A DNA stretch of 22,335 nt from an uncultured Oscillospiraceae bacterium. Its GTDB lineage: Bacteria; Bacillota; Clostridia; Oscillospirales; Oscillospiraceae. A model generated the notes under the pieces. It worked only from the letters and a program-made list of their open reading frames with translations, searched no databases and was not told the origin of the DNA. The stretch is from assembly GCA_910588975.1 (NCBI GenBank), contig CAJUSE010000031.1, positions 1 to 22,335 of the forward strand. The letters run 5' to 3'. Shown here piece after piece: positions 1-7,177 of the stretch; the first letter of the stretch is position 1; every line of letters begins with the position of its first letter. The position numbers and the translations under genes are program-made.

Positions 1-1136
1 AGATCGCCCCCTGCTTCCGGGATGAGGACGCCCGGGGCGACCGCTCCCCCGGCGAGTTCTACCAGCTGGACATGGAGATGGCCTTCGCCAGCCAGGAGGA
101 TGTGTTCGCCGTGGTGGAGGACGTGCTGCCCCCCATCTTTGCCCAGTACGGCGCCTATGACCGGGCCTCCTCCGCCCCCTTCATGCGCATCCCCTACCTG
201 GAGGCCATGGAGAAGTACGGCTCGGACAAGCCTGACCTGCGCATCGACCTCATCGTCCAGGACGCCACTGAGCTGCTGGGGAACTGCGGCTTCGAGCCCT
301 TTGCCGGCAACACCGTCAAGGCGGTGGTGGTCTCTGATTTCGAGGGCACCCGGAAGCAAATCGACAAGCTCTGCGCCGATGTGGAGGTCCAGGCGGGCAA
401 CAAGGCCTACTGGTTCCGCATGGACGAGAACGGCGAGCTGGTGGGCGGCATCTCCAAGTTCGTCCAGGAGAACAAGGAGGCCGTCATCTCTGCCCTGGGT
501 CTGAAGCCCAACACCTTCGTGGGCCTCACCGCCGGGGCCAAGCTGGCCGCACAAAAGACCGCCGGCGTCCTCCTCAAGACCCTGGGCGCCTTCTGCCCCA
601 ACCACATGGACGCCGAGCAGTACGCCTTCTGCTGGATCGTGGACTTCCCCATGTACGAGATCGGCGAGGAGTCGGGCACCCTGGAGTTCTGCCACAACCC
701 CTTCTCCCTGCCCTCCGGCGGCATGGAGACCCTGAAGAAGGCCGAGCGGGGGGAGCTCGACCCCCTCACCATCACCGCCGACCAGTACGACATCGTCTGT
801 AACGGCGTGGAGCTCTCCTCCGGCGCCGTTCGGAACCACAGCCCCGAGATCATGATCCAGGCCTTCAAGCTGGTGGGCCTTGGGGAGGAGGACGTGAAGG
901 TGAAGTTCCCCGCCATGTATAACGCCTTCACCTACGGCGCACCCCCCCACGCCGGCATCGCCCCCGGCGTAGACCGTATGGTCATGCTCCTGGCCGGGGA
1001 GGACACCATCCGGGAGATCATCCCCTTCCCCATGAACAAGAACGCCCAGGACCTGATGATGGGCGCCCCCAGCACGGTCACCGAGGCCCAGCTCAAGGAG
1101 CTGAACATCGCCGTCACCGCCACCGAGGAGGACTGA
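1..1136 (+). CDS. aspS: Aspartyl-tRNA synthetase, C-terminal part (cut by the window start)
   Basis: This class II synthetase charges tRNA-Asp with aspartate in the cytoplasm. The frame is open from base 3, so about 377 C-terminal residues are seen of a family usually near 590; the anticodon-binding domain lies upstream of the window. The visible part opens in class II motif 2 (FRDEDARGDR followed by SPGEFYQLDME). It continues through the roughly 100-residue GAD insertion typical of bacterial AspRS and ends with motif 3 (GIAPGVDRMVMLLAG). The motif-3 arginine is present, and the tail IIPFPMNKNAQDLMMGAPS is characteristic of the family. The gene stops at TGA 1134-1136 and is followed by hairpins. 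Whether it is the discriminating or non-discriminating type cannot be judged without the N-terminal domain. Identification is very secure. Confidence 0.97.
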   Translation, partial: IAPCFRDEDARGDRSPGEFYQLDMEMAFASQEDVFAVVEDVLPPIFAQYGAYDRASSAPFMRIPYLEAMEKYGSDKPDLRIDLIVQDATELLGNCGFEPFAGNTVKAVVVSDFEGTRKQIDKLCADVEVQAGNKAYWFRMDENGELVGGISKFVQENKEAVISALGLKPNTFVGLTAGAKLAAQKTAGVLLKTLGAFCPNHMDAEQYAFCWIVDFPMYEIGEESGTLEFCHNPFSLPSGGMETLKKAERGELDPLTITADQYDIVCNGVELSSGAVRNHSPEIMIQAFKLVGLGEEDVKVKFPAMYNAFTYGAPPHAGIAPGVDRMVMLLAGEDTIREIIPFPMNKNAQDLMMGAPSTVTEAQLKELNIAVTATEED

Positions 1137-1150
1137 CGTCCCTTCCTCCT

Positions 1151-1199
1151 CCACATTTTGAATTGTTAAAAATGTGGGGGCCGCCCCCTTGGGCGGCCC
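1151..1199 (+). terminator. Two stacked hairpins after aspS
   Basis: A perfect 9-bp stem (CCACATTTT, 1151-1159, with AAAATGTGG, 1169-1177) abuts a second perfect 9-bp stem (GGGCCGCCC, 1178-1186, loop CCTT, GGGCGGCCC, 1191-1199). Neither has its own T-run; they precede the classical terminator at 1215. They may be 3'-end stabilising structures or part of a compound terminator. A GGGCGGCC-type core also occurs at 6521-6539 and 19946-19973. Confidence 0.5.
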
Positions 1200-1214
1200 G
1201 CCCTGGACCCCCCT

Positions 1215-1248
1215 GCCGCCGGGAGAAAACCTCCCGGCGGCTTTTTTT
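1215..1248 (+). terminator. Rho-independent terminator of aspS
   Basis: A perfect 11-bp stem (GCCGCCGGGAG, 1215-1225, with CTCCCGGCGGC, 1231-1241) has a 5-nt loop and is followed directly by seven Ts (1242-1248). It separates aspS from the promoter at 1260. Confidence 0.93.
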
Positions 1249-1258
1249 GCAAATTTAT

Positions 1259-1326
1259 CTTGACATTCAAACTAAATCGGTGTATTATGGCAATCACTTT
1301 GATGTTCAAATTATTTGAATATCAAA
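1259..1326 (+). promoter_or_regulatory. Three FabT-like operator boxes (TTTGA-N3-TCAAA)
   Basis: Two perfect palindromes of the form TTTGA-N3-TCAAA lie at 1298-1310 (TTTGATGTTCAAA) and 1314-1326 (TTTGAATATCAAA). Their centres are 16 bp apart, between the predicted start and the ribosome binding site. A third copy with one mismatch, CTTGACATTCAAA at 1259-1271, overlaps the -35 hexamer. The described streptococcal FabT box has the same core (TTTGATTATCAAA type). Because the first downstream gene encodes a FabT-like protein, autorepression is the natural inference; binding itself is not shown. Confidence 0.75.
1260..1288 (+). promoter_or_regulatory. Sigma-A promoter of the fabT-like/degV operon
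   Basis: TTGACA (1260-1265), a 17-nt spacer and TATTAT (1283-1288) form a near-consensus promoter. The predicted start is near 1295, so both strong operator-like boxes (1298-1326) fall just downstream of it and a weaker one overlaps the -35. Confidence 0.88.
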
Positions 1327-1342
1327 AGAAAGGAGCCTTTCC

Positions 1343-1798
1343 ATGACCGATCGCAGAGAACACATCAACCGGTTTCTGGTGGACATCTTTGACGAGATCC
1401 TGAAAACAGAGGAGCTCTGTCTCACCGGGGCCTTTCCCGACCTGTCCCTGCGGGAGCTCCACCTCATCGAGGATGTGTGCCGTGCGGTAGACGAGGGCCG
1501 GGACAACCGGGCCACCGCCATCGCCGCAGAACAGCGGGTGACGGCGGGCACACTCACCACCGTCACCTCCCTTCTGGAGAAAAAGGGCTATCTGGAGCGG
1601 CAAAAGGACCCCGACGACCGGCGGGCGGTGCGCATCGTCCCCACCGAGAAGGGCCGCCAGGCCGATGCCCACCACGCCCAGTTTCACCGGGACATGGTGG
1701 ACCGTGGGCTGGCCACCCTCACCGATGCCCAGGCCGATGCCCTGGTCACCGCCCTGGAGGGGTTGACCCTTTTCTTCCGGGAAAAATATCAACAGTAA
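1343..1798 (+). CDS. fabT: MarR-family regulator, FabT-like (fatty acid synthesis repressor)
   Basis: The protein (151 residues) has the MarR winged-helix layout. The recognition-helix region is VTAGTLTTVTSLLEKKGYLERQ (about residues 72-93), the wing is DPDDRRAVRIVPTEKG (95-110), and flanking helices serve for dimerisation. The N-terminus (INRFLVDIFDEIL..EE) and the GTLTTVTSLLEKKGYLER block closely resemble remembered FabT sequences, which repress fatty acid synthesis genes in Gram-positive bacteria with acyl-ACP as corepressor. ATG 1343 is preceded by AGGAG at 1331-1335. The next gene starts 16 nt after its stop, so the two are surely cotranscribed. FabT-type boxes in its own promoter strengthen the call. 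No fab biosynthesis genes are in the window, so orthology to FabT rather than another MarR subgroup remains an inference. Confidence 0.82.
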   Translation: MTDRREHINRFLVDIFDEILKTEELCLTGAFPDLSLRELHLIEDVCRAVDEGRDNRATAIAAEQRVTAGTLTTVTSLLEKKGYLERQKDPDDRRAVRIVPTEKGRQADAHHAQFHRDMVDRGLATLTDAQADALVTALEGLTLFFREKYQQ

Positions 1799-1814
1799 AA
1801 AGGAGACGTATCCC

Positions 1815-2654
1815 ATGATCCGTATTCTCACTGACAGCACCAGCGACCTCTCCCCCGACCAGTGCAAGGCCCTGGGGGTGGACCTCATCCCCCTTCAGGT
1901 CCACTTTGGGGAGGAGACCTACCGGGACGGGGTGGACATCACCAACGCCGACTTCTTCGCCCGGCTGCGCACTGCTGACACCCTGCCCCACACCTCCCAG
2001 ATCAACCCCGACGAATTCGTCTCCTTCTTCCGGCCCTACCTGGAGGCCGGGGACGAGGTGGTGGGTATCTTCCTCTCCTCCAAGCTCTCGGGCACCTTCC
2101 AGTCCGCCTGTATCGCCGCCGATGAGCTGGAGAGCAAAAACCTCCATCTCGTGGACTCCTGCGCCGTCACCTTTGGCCTGGGCCTACTGGTGAAGATGGC
2201 CGCCCGGTATCGGGACCAGGGCATGTCCGCCGCCGACATTGCCGCCGCTGTCGCCGCCCTCTCCCCCCGCCTGCGGCTCTACGCTGTGGTGGAGACCCTG
2301 AAATACCTGAAGATGGGGGGCCGCATCTCGGCCGCCACCGCCCTTGTGGGCGGTGTGCTGGGAGTCACCCCCATTGTCAGCGTCAAGGACGGCGTGGTGG
2401 AGGCCGTCGGCAAATCCCGGGGCCAGAAGGGAGCCTTCCAGTGGATGGAGAAGCGGCTGGCCGCCGAGCCTGCGGACCTCTCCCTGCCCATGGCCTACGG
2501 CCACACCGATGCCCCCCAGGCCATGGAGGCCATCAAGGCCTACATCCGGCCCCTCTGCCCCACCGAGGACATTCTGGAGGGCCCCATCGGCTCGGTCATC
2601 GGCACCCATGTGGGCCCCGGTGCCACCGGCTTTGCCTACTTTGTAAAGGAATAA
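1815..2654 (+). CDS. DegV-family protein, probable fatty-acid-binding FakB-type subunit
   Basis: The 279 residues match the usual DegV length and show its hallmarks: the N-terminal DSTSDL (7-12), TSQINP (about 60-65), SSKLSGTFQSA (about 87-97), LKYLKMGGRIS (about 161-171) and a C-terminal IGTHVGPGATG. DegV proteins bind one fatty acid in a buried pocket. The FakB members present it to the kinase FakA, which makes acyl-phosphate for phospholipid synthesis; they are cytoplasmic. AGGAGA (1800-1805) precedes ATG 1815. Cotranscription with a FabT-like repressor supports a role in fatty-acid uptake or exchange rather than an unrelated DegV function. FakA is not in the window. Which fatty acids it binds cannot be read from the sequence. 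Confidence 0.9.
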   Translation: MIRILTDSTSDLSPDQCKALGVDLIPLQVHFGEETYRDGVDITNADFFARLRTADTLPHTSQINPDEFVSFFRPYLEAGDEVVGIFLSSKLSGTFQSACIAADELESKNLHLVDSCAVTFGLGLLVKMAARYRDQGMSAADIAAAVAALSPRLRLYAVVETLKYLKMGGRISAATALVGGVLGVTPIVSVKDGVVEAVGKSRGQKGAFQWMEKRLAAEPADLSLPMAYGHTDAPQAMEAIKAYIRPLCPTEDILEGPIGSVIGTHVGPGATGFAYFVKE

Positions 2655-2680
2655 GGCCCTTTTTTCTGCAAAAAAGCACA

Positions 2681-2717
2681 AAAAAGCGGACTGTCCACTC
2701 CGGGCAGTCCGCCTTTT
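2681..2717. terminator. Bidirectional terminator between degV/fakB and the LTA-synthase-like gene
   Basis: A stem of about 11 bp (GCGGACTGTCC, 2686-2696, with GGGCAGTCCGC, 2702-2712, one G-U pair) carries T-runs on both strands: TTTTT at 2713-2717 on the plus strand, and the A-run before 2686 read as Ts on the minus strand. It fits the convergent genes on either side. Confidence 0.88.
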
Positions 2718-2733
2718 TCATGTCTAAGCTTCC

Positions 2734-4599
2734 TTATTCCACATCCTCATAGAGGAAGTGCTTGTTGCTGTAATACTGCAGCCCCTCGTACTCCCGCACC
2801 AGCGCCGCCCCGGCCTCGGACAGGCTGTCGGTGACTACCCCGTCCTCCATATAGAGCCCGGTGGGAGTGTTGATAACGGGGACCTGCCCCTTCACCTCCC
2901 GGATGGCCTGCATATAGGCGGGGCCTTCCCAGCCGCACAGGTCAAAAAGCTCGGTCATCAGGTAGTTGGGGCTGATGGCAGGGCCCTCCCCGGTCATGTC
3001 GGTGCCCAGGGCCTCCTTGGCGGCCTCGTTGGCCCAGATGAGGTACCGGGTGCCGTAGTAGTTGGCAAAGCCCTCCTGGGAGGACAGGTCCAAATTGATG
3101 CCCAGGTTGTGGTAGACCCAGTTTCCATCCCCCAGCCAGGGGTTGTGGTCCCCAAAGAGGACCAGCACCACCGGCTCGCTGTCCTGCCGCAAATGGTCGG
3201 TGAGGGCCTTCAAATTCTCGTTGGTGTTGGCGATGGAGCCGAAATAATTGTCCAGAATATACTGCTCCTCGTCGCTGCGGCCCTCCTTTGGGGTGACAAA
3301 CTCCCCCTTCTCCCCCCACCAGCACACGTCGGTGTCGTAGGGTCCGTGGCCCTGATAGGTCACCGAGAAGGTGAAGTAGGGCCCCTCGGCTTTGGCCCTG
3401 TCATAGGCCTTGATAAGCTCGGGGAAGAAAATGTTGTCAAAGGCCACATTGCCGTCGGTGAACTGGCCAAAATGGTTCTCCACGAACTTGTAGTCCTGGA
3501 AGCCCAGGTTTTCGTTGATGTTCACCCGGTTATAGAACCACTGGTAGCAGGGGTGCATCCCCTCCACGGTGTAGCCCTGGCTGCGGAAGTACCAGGGGAA
3601 GGAGTTGGTCTTGCCCCGGAAGGTGGGCAGGTGGGTGAACCCGGTGAGGAAGGCCCGCTCGGTGTCCACCGTCCCCCCGGCAAAGATGTTGTCGATGAGG
3701 TCCCCCGAGTAGCCCTCCGCCTCCAGCTGATGCCACACGGCGTACACGTCCTGGGCCAGCTCCACTCCCTCATACTTGGAGAAGTCGTTGTACCCCTCCA
3801 GCATGATGCCCATAACGTTGACCTTCTTCTCCTCGGGGATGTCCGCCGGCTGGTACTGGTCCAGCAGGGCAGTCATCTCGCCGGCATGGTAGCCCTCGGG
3901 GGGCAGCTCCACCGTGTCCCGGATGGAGTGGAGGAAAGGGTAGAGGAACCCATGGGCCACATACTGCTGGGTGGCCGACCAGTAGTCCTGAATGTGGGCG
4001 TAGTGGGCGGCGCCGCCGTTGTAAAGGCCGTTGTCCATGAGCCTGGGGGTCAGCCCCCCCGCCAGCGCCAGCCCGGCCAGCACCACCCCCCACCGGCCCC
4101 AGCCCCTCTTGGGCTTGCCCCGGACCAGTAAAAACAGCACCACACAGCCCAGCACGGCGCAGAGGGCCACGAAAATGAGCTTCTTGCCCACCGCCAGCTC
4201 ATACTTCCCCGCCATGTCTCCCGCCTCCTTGAGGAGGAACAGATCCCCAAACATGAGGGGGTCATCCCGGAGGGCCAGCTTGTAGTAGTTGCCCACGGAC
4301 AGTCCCAGCACCGCCGCCGCCGTCACCAGGAAGGACCACCCGGCGTGGCGGGTCAGGCCATAGAGCAGCAGGATGAGAGCCACCGGGGGCAGCAGGTTCA
4401 GCGCCAGCAGCACCGGCTTTTCCAGATAGCCCCGGGCGAAGCTCAACGGATAGGTCCCCGTGGCCAGCAGCAGGCTCATCCCGCCCAATGCCAGGCCGGA
4501 GAGGACCACAAGGCCCAAATTCCAGGCCCACCAGCCCCATTTCCGCCCCCGGGACCAGTCGGGGCCCAGTTCTGTTTGAAAGAGAAAGAAATTTTTCAT
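2734..4599 (-). CDS. LTA-synthase-like membrane phosphoglycerol transferase (sulfatase fold)
   Basis: The protein (621 residues) joins about five N-terminal membrane helices (near 24-46, 62-81, 87-105, 140-160 and 170-185) to an extracytoplasmic alkaline-phosphatase/sulfatase-type catalytic domain. This is the LtaS architecture, which polymerises glycerol-phosphate from phosphatidylglycerol. Residues expected to bind the metal and nucleophile are visible: E268 in MLEGYND, T310 in GGTVDTE as the likely nucleophile, H418 in QGHGPY, and D484-H485 in FGDHN. A weak GAGAG precedes the start. It lies 117 nt downstream of glyQS on the same strand but beyond that gene's terminator; no convincing promoter was found. 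Real LtaS, or a transferase modifying another envelope glycan with glycerol-phosphate or phosphoethanolamine, are both possible. Confidence 0.85.
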   Translation of the reverse strand: MKNFFLFQTELGPDWSRGRKWGWWAWNLGLVVLSGLALGGMSLLLATGTYPLSFARGYLEKPVLLALNLLPPVALILLLYGLTRHAGWSFLVTAAAVLGLSVGNYYKLALRDDPLMFGDLFLLKEAGDMAGKYELAVGKKLIFVALCAVLGCVVLFLLVRGKPKRGWGRWGVVLAGLALAGGLTPRLMDNGLYNGGAAHYAHIQDYWSATQQYVAHGFLYPFLHSIRDTVELPPEGYHAGEMTALLDQYQPADIPEEKKVNVMGIMLEGYNDFSKYEGVELAQDVYAVWHQLEAEGYSGDLIDNIFAGGTVDTERAFLTGFTHLPTFRGKTNSFPWYFRSQGYTVEGMHPCYQWFYNRVNINENLGFQDYKFVENHFGQFTDGNVAFDNIFFPELIKAYDRAKAEGPYFTFSVTYQGHGPYDTDVCWWGEKGEFVTPKEGRSDEEQYILDNYFGSIANTNENLKALTDHLRQDSEPVVLVLFGDHNPWLGDGNWVYHNLGINLDLSSQEGFANYYGTRYLIWANEAAKEALGTDMTGEGPAISPNYLMTELFDLCGWEGPAYMQAIREVKGQVPVINTPTGLYMEDGVVTDSLSEAGAALVREYEGLQYYSNKHFLYEDVE

Positions 4600-4616
4600 A
4601 ATGCTCTCATTTCCGT

Positions 4617-4649
4617 AAAAAAGTGGGGAGCGGAATTCCGCTCCCCACT
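4617..4649 (-). terminator. Terminator of glyQS
   Basis: A perfect 28-nt palindrome (4622-4649, left arm starting AGTGGGGAGCGG) is followed on the minus strand by a T-run (the As at 4617-4622). It lies between the glyQS stop and the start of the LTA-synthase-like gene. Confidence 0.92.
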
Positions 4650-4716
4650 ATTTTAACACACTTTACCTGTTTTTCAACGCCGGGGGCGGAAAATTCAGGA
4701 TTTCTTCATAGAACCC

Positions 4717-6126
4717 TTAGAACTTCACCCGCTCGGCCAGCCAGCCCTTCAGCTCGCTGACGGGGATGCGCACCTGCTCCATGGAGTCCCGCTCCCGAAC
4801 GGTGACGCAGCCGTCGCCGGCCTTGGTGTCGTCGCCCACGGTGTCGAAGTCCACCGTGACACAGAAGGGGGTGCCGATCTCGTCCTGGCGGCGGTAGCGC
4901 TTGCCGATGGAGCCGGCATCGTCAAAGTCCACCATGAAGTCCTTGCACAGCTCCTCGTAGATCTTCATGGCCGGCTCGGAGAGCTTCTTGCTGAGGGGCA
5001 GAATGGCGCACTTGAAGGGGGCCAGGAAGGGGTGCAGCCGCAGCACGGTGCGCACGTCGTTCTTCTCGGCGTCCACAACCTCCTCGTCATAGGCCTCGCA
5101 CAGGAAGGCCAGGGCCACCCGGTCGCAGCCCAGGGAGGGCTCGATGACATAGGGGACAAAGTGCTCGTTCTTCTCCTGGTCGTAGTAGGTCAGATCCTTG
5201 CCGCTGGCCTCCTGGTGACGGCCCAGGTCGAAGTCGGTCCGGTCGGCAATGCCCCACAGCTCGCCCCAGTCGGTGAAGGGGAAGGCGTACTCAATGTCGG
5301 TGGTGGCCCGGGAGTAGAAGGCCAGCTCGGCGGGCTCGTGGTCCCGGAAGCGGAGGTTCTCCTCCTTGATGCCCAGGCTCAGCAGCCAGTTCTTGCAGAA
5401 GTCCTTCCAGTAGGCGAACCACTCCAGATCGGTGCCGGGAGCGCAGAAGAACTCGCACTCCATCTGCTCAAACTCCCGGGTGCGGAAGGTGAAGTTGCCC
5501 GGGGTGATCTCGTTTCGGAAGGCCTTGCCCACCTGGCACACGCCAAAGGGCAGCTTCTTCCGGGTGGTGCGCTGGATGTTGTTGAAGTTCACAAAGATGC
5601 CCTGGGCGGTCTCGGGCCGCAGATAGCAGATGGAGGAGGAGTCCTCGGTAACGCCGATCTGGGTCTTGAACATTAGGTTGAACTTCCGAATGGGGGTGAA
5701 GTCGTGCTTGCCGCACACCGGGCAGATGATGTCCTCGTGCTCGGAGATAAAGGCGTCCATCTCGTCAAAGCTCATGGCGTCCACGTTCACCTCGGGGTGC
5801 TCCTCGCCGATGAGCTTGTCGGCACGGTGGCGGGCCTTGCAGGCCTTACAGTCCAGCAGGGGGTCGGAGAAGCTGGACACGTGGCCGGTGGTCACCCAAG
5901 TCTGGGGGTTCATGATGATGGCAGCGTCCAGCCCCACATTGTAGGGGGACTCCTGGACGAACTTCTTCAGCCAGGCCTTCTTCACGTTGTTCTTGAACTC
6001 CACGCCCAGGGGACCGTAGTCCCAGGAGTTGGCCAGGCCGCCGTAGATCTCGCTGCCGGGATAGACAAAGCCCCGGCCCTTACACAGGTTGACGATCATG
6101 TCCATGGTCTTTTCGCTGTTCTTCAT
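4717..6126 (-). CDS. glyQS: Glycyl-tRNA synthetase, homodimer type
   Basis: This class II enzyme charges tRNA-Gly with glycine. At 469 residues it has the size of the single-chain alpha2 form rather than the glyQ/glyS alpha2-beta2 form. Visible landmarks are GFVYPGSEIYGGLANSWDYGPLGVEFKNN near the N-terminus, a cysteine-bearing insertion (CKACKARHRAD and ICPVCGKHDF) that could hold zinc, motif 2 around GKAFRNEITPGNFTFRTREFEQME, motif 3 in EPSLGCDRVALAFL, and a C-terminal anticodon-binding domain ending in the SELKGWLAERV region. ATG 6126 has AGGAG about nine bases upstream. The gene is monocistronic between its own promoter and terminator and is controlled by a glycine T-box leader. Confidence 0.97.
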   Translation of the reverse strand: MKNSEKTMDMIVNLCKGRGFVYPGSEIYGGLANSWDYGPLGVEFKNNVKKAWLKKFVQESPYNVGLDAAIIMNPQTWVTTGHVSSFSDPLLDCKACKARHRADKLIGEEHPEVNVDAMSFDEMDAFISEHEDIICPVCGKHDFTPIRKFNLMFKTQIGVTEDSSSICYLRPETAQGIFVNFNNIQRTTRKKLPFGVCQVGKAFRNEITPGNFTFRTREFEQMECEFFCAPGTDLEWFAYWKDFCKNWLLSLGIKEENLRFRDHEPAELAFYSRATTDIEYAFPFTDWGELWGIADRTDFDLGRHQEASGKDLTYYDQEKNEHFVPYVIEPSLGCDRVALAFLCEAYDEEVVDAEKNDVRTVLRLHPFLAPFKCAILPLSKKLSEPAMKIYEELCKDFMVDFDDAGSIGKRYRRQDEIGTPFCVTVDFDTVGDDTKAGDGCVTVRERDSMEQVRIPVSELKGWLAERVKF

Positions 6127-6160
6127 TGCAAACTGCTCCTTTCATGTGGGGCTCAGGGAT

Positions 6161-6392
6161 AAAAAAACACCCCGGGCCGTTATTGGCTCAGGGCGAACTT
6201 GATAAAGTCCGTGGTTCCACCTGAATTTCCCTCTGACAGAGGGACACTCAATGCCCGTAACGGAGGCCGCCGGCGGGGCATTTCTTCCCCGCAGCTCACG
6301 GGTGCCCTTCGACCCCGCCCCAGAGGACCTTCCACCGCCCGGCCCCTCTCTTCACTGGGACAGAAGGATCTACTCCTCCCGCTCATCGCTGT
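6161..6392 (-). promoter_or_regulatory. Glycine T-box riboswitch leader of glyQS
   Basis: The minus-strand leader has the parts of a transcriptional T-box. The antiterminator is TCAGG (6224-6220), the bulge TGGAACCA (6219-6212), CGGACTT (6211-6205), loop TATC, AAGTTCG (6200-6194), then CCTGA (6192-6188), giving 5-bp and 7-bp helices around the bulge. The competing terminator reuses that CCTGA: CCCTGAGCC (6193-6185) pairs with GGCCCGGGG (6178-6170), and seven Ts follow (6167-6161). TGGA in the bulge suits a tRNA acceptor end UCCA, as in tRNA-Gly. Stem I shows an AGTA motif near 6375 opposite a GGGCA loop near 6306-6302, where GGC is the likely glycine specifier. Two further hairpins (near 6292-6272 and 6243-6227) lie between. 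Uncharged tRNA-Gly should permit readthrough. Confidence 0.93.
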
Positions 6393-6399
6393 AAGGCCC

Positions 6400-6428
6400 A
6401 TTGTACCATCATTTCCGCCCCCCGTCAA
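6400..6428 (-). promoter_or_regulatory. Promoter of the glyQS T-box transcript
   Basis: On the minus strand, TTGACG (6428-6423), a 17-nt spacer and TACAAT (6405-6400), preceded by an extended TGG, give a strong sigma-A promoter. Transcription should start near 6393, at the beginning of the T-box leader. Confidence 0.88.
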
Positions 6429-6555
6429 GCCTTTGGCGGGCAAATTCTCCCCATCGCTCCCCACACTCCACCGCCCCCGCCCCCATTCACCATTTCTGTG
6501 CTTGCGGTATCTCCCCGTAGGGGCGGCCTGCGGCCGCCCGCTCCTGCCCCTCCCC
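6429..6555. other. Intergenic spacer with a GGGCGGCC hairpin
   Basis: This GC-rich stretch between the divergent glyQS and XRE promoters shows no gene. It holds one clear hairpin, GGGCGGCC (6521-6528) with GGCCGCCC (6532-6539) and loop TGC, preceded by CCGTAG. This resembles short dispersed palindromes remembered from gut Clostridia. No T-run follows, so it is not an obvious terminator. Confidence 0.4.
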
Positions 6556-6584
6556 TTGACAAAATTCCCCCTCAACGGTATGAT
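6556..6584 (+). promoter_or_regulatory. Strong promoter of the XRE/exported-protein genes
   Basis: TTGACA (6556-6561), exactly 17 nt and TATGAT (6579-6584) form a near-consensus promoter. The predicted start near 6591 leaves a leader of about 135 nt before the ATG at 6727. That leader contains an interrupted palindrome, GTAAAC (6671-6676) and GTTTAC (6685-6690) with an 8-nt spacer, which could be an operator for the XRE protein. Confidence 0.85.
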
Positions 6585-6726
6585 TTTATTCAGAGAATAT
6601 CCTTTTCTTCGCCCATTTTTTGCCCTTTGCAACCCCGCAACCCGGGAATGCAACAAAAACGTGCGTAAATGTAAACATGTTGTGGTTTACTTTTGACCAG
6701 CTAAATAGTAGAGTGGAGGTATACCA

Positions 6727-7161
6727 ATGAATTTGACAGAGAAAATGATTGACCTTCGGAAGAAAAAAGGGCTCACCCAAGAAGATCTGTCCGAGCAAAT
6801 GAACGTATCCCGCCAGACCATTTCCAGATGGGAATTTGGAGAGGTAGCCCCTTCGGCAGAAAATTTGAAGAAGCTAAGCAAGTTCTATGCGGTTCCCCTG
6901 GACTATTTGCTCAACGATGATGCCGCTCTCCCCGAACCTCAAAAGGAGGAAAAACAGACCCCGCCCCCCGCCAAGTCCCGCTGCTGGGGCATTATCGCTC
7001 TTGTACTGATTATTGCCGCAATCCTTACCATGGCCATGGTGATCGGACATCTATCACAGAAAGGGGGAGACACAGAAGAAGTAATACCAGTCGGAAAGCT
7101 GCAGGAAGAAAAAATCGTGTCTACCCCCAATTCAAATTTTGGCTTTACCTGGGGGGACTAA
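6727..7161 (+). CDS. Membrane-anchored XRE-family regulator
   Basis: The protein (144 residues) begins with a Cro/CI-type helix-turn-helix (about 5-60; QEDLSEQMNVSRQTISRWEFG is the recognition region, and VPLDYLLNDD the usual domain end). An acidic, proline-rich linker follows, then one membrane helix (about 87-107, WGIIALVLIIAAILTMAMVIG), and a short, probably extracytoplasmic tail (108-144) ending in NFGFTWGD. This suggests a one-component sensor whose tail reads an external or membrane signal. GGAGGT (6715-6720) gives the start. The stop is 16 nt before the next start, so the two genes form an operon. No ligand can be inferred from the sequence. Confidence 0.88.
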   Translation: MNLTEKMIDLRKKKGLTQEDLSEQMNVSRQTISRWEFGEVAPSAENLKKLSKFYAVPLDYLLNDDAALPEPQKEEKQTPPPAKSRCWGIIALVLIIAAILTMAMVIGHLSQKGGDTEEVIPVGKLQEEKIVSTPNSNFGFTWGD

Positions 7162-7177
7162 GAAAGGAGTGCAAACA

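Noticed and set aside
2758..4131. Long plus-strand open frame opposite the LTA-synthase-like gene
   Set aside because: It lies wholly antisense to a convincing gene, is rich in V, G, H and L as expected from complementary GC-rich codons, and has no ribosome binding site or motif.
6199..6696. Open frames on both strands between glyQS and the XRE gene
   Set aside because: They overlap the T-box leader and two promoters, lack ribosome binding sites and show no protein motif.
7139..7177. Earlier ATG for the small exported protein
   Set aside because: It would overlap the regulator's end, lacks a ribosome binding site and would place a polar stretch before the signal peptide.
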